Origin: Linyphia triangularis
Taxonomy: Eukaryota > Arthropoda > Arachnida > Araneae > Linyphiidae
Length of the DNA: 64,000 nt
Assembly (NCBI GenBank): GCA_963978545.1
Contig: OZ021731.1
Location: forward strand, 54,237,242-54,301,241
Reading direction: 5' to 3'
The notes under the pieces were generated by a model that ran no database searches, was not told where the DNA came from, and saw nothing but the letters and a program-made list of their open reading frames with translations. How positions within the stretch are numbered: the first letter of the stretch is position 1; every line of letters begins with the position of its first letter. Positions 63,081 to 64,000 of this stretch are shown here, piece by piece. The translations under genes and the position numbers were made by a program.

Positions 63081-63260
63081 TGCCGACCAAACGGTATAGT
63101 GGTTAGAGTGCTAGCTTCTAGACCGCGAGGTTGCGGGTTCGAGTCCCGTGTTGGCATGGGTGTTTGTAAGTGTATGTTGGCTTGTCTAATGACGAATTTT
63201 TCGGCGCATTATAGCCCTCGTGTTGCTGACGGCGCCAGATAATCTGAATACAACCAACCA
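63081..63260 (+). mobile_element. tRNA-derived SINE, full length
   Basis: Same family as 17446 with only about half a dozen differences over ~177 bases; the tRNA-like head is intact. Flanked by ATCGCTA(T) at 63074-63080 and 63264-63271. An independent, young insertion. Confidence 0.9.
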
Positions 63261-64000
63261 AATATCGCTATAGAATAACTTTTTTAAACTATTTTTTGAA
63301 AGCCAAACACAAAGCATTTCTTTTTAAAAAGTCCTCCACACCAGTAAAGCGTTCTTTCTGACTTCTCGTAACAATTGCTTTCATTTTTAAATCAAATAAA
63401 TAGTATTTATAATTTCAGAATAGAAAAAGAAACGCTAAAAAAATTTGTTCCCACTTACTTTTTGTCGCTTGGATGCATTTATGTATTACAACCTACTCTA
63501 CTCTTTGGTTAATTTCGGAAGTGTACAGTTTGTAAACTGAACATAAGTCTCAACACTCTCACCACGCGTTCAAAAATTTCTTCTTCTTAGTAAACCACAC
63601 CACAACCATTTAAAAGAGGGCTTCAAGGACAAAGACCCAGAGGGGTGGAGATGTTATCTCATTCAGTGTCCAGTGATACTCTTCCCCACGTCCATCCCTT
63701 GTGCGAAATCAGGAGAGGAAGAAGAAATCCGGTGTATTCCCCCTCCCTTCCCCCTCTTGTGATCGTCTAAGTTAGAAGTTTATAGAGGAAAATTCGCTTT
63801 GGTTTCGGCTCCTTATTGTTACAAAATAAAAGTAAACAATTATTATTTTGTAAAAGAGTTTTTACCTAACTCAACTCAACTCCTATGGTAAAGTGTTGTA
63901 TAGATGTCTTCAAAGTCAAGGGGGTGGAGGTTTGAATACTTGTACAGTCATCTAACGTCCGTTTGAATGGGAAGGGAGAGGGCTATAAAAAGAACCTTGA
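63261..64000. other. No gene seen
   Basis: AT-rich to 63,600, then somewhat more balanced composition to the window end. No frame above 60 codons and no recognisable motif. Confidence 0.4.

Noticed and set aside
61155..63627. hAT element closed by GCTTCAAG at 63620
   Set aside because: The 8-mer recurs at 63620 but is not preceded by an inverted hAT end, so it is a chance match.

Overview
This is a eukaryotic nuclear window. It is AT-rich, its genes have introns with GT..AG splice sites, and it is crowded with transposons and tRNA-derived SINEs. Two recognisable host genes sit in the left fifth, and the rest is repeat. The gene structures and the style of the repeats (SINE tails ending in AACCAACC, hAT/mariner/piggyBac/PIF-type MITEs) suggest an arthropod, possibly a chelicerate such as a spider. 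The phylum-level guess is an inference and was not tested.

Region 1 (1-13.8 kb): a degenerate 33-bp satellite; the first exon (or first coding exons) of TRMT10C on the minus strand, a mitochondrial tRNA methyltransferase / RNase P subunit whose 3' exons lie beyond the left edge; a 2-kb divergent intergenic region; then a complete eight-exon Rassf gene on the plus strand (C1 zinc finger, Ras-association and SARAH domains, 402 aa), with small MITEs in its introns.

Region 2 (13.8-32.1 kb): an almost undiverged tandem duplication. A 7,445-bp unit occurs twice, followed by a third, partial copy of its last 2.25 kb. The unit contains an AT-rich spacer, a piggyBac-like element of about 1 kb with long inverted repeats that has a SINE inserted in its loop, and a broken minus-strand gene of a multi-copy metazoan family that I recognise by motif but cannot name. 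The gene starts at 31,651 with CxxC motifs and ends near 18,599. The outermost gene segments are flanked by inverted repeats of about 230 bp (18,327-18,555 and 31,906-32,142), so the gene looks like the cargo or the transposase of a DNA transposon. It also carries an in-frame triplication of a 192-bp (64-codon) module.

Region 3 (32-40 kb): SINEs and MITEs, and a clean three-level nest. A hAT-like element (33,897-39,992, target duplication GGCATCAT) contains a second hAT-like element (34,760-38,527, AGTAGAAC), which contains a mariner-like hairpin MITE (37,009-37,744, TA).

Region 4 (40.4-61.1 kb): a larger nest. A hAT-like MITE (40,429-61,144, TTATGCTC) is split by a 20-kb hAT-bounded insertion (40,601-60,638, ACCCTTCC). 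Its left 7.7 kb is a foldback-like structure whose arms hold a 15-bp minisatellite and about five or six ~250-bp tandem repeats. Its right part holds another inverted pair, a further hAT element (56,129-59,704, AATTGTCG) and a PIF/Harbinger MITE. I see no intact transposase. Region 5 (61-64 kb) holds one unpaired hAT-like end, AT-rich dispersed repeats and a young SINE.

I found no CRISPR array, operon or rRNA. All similarity statements are by eye. Family names for mobile elements rest on terminal motifs and target-site duplications, not on transposase sequence.
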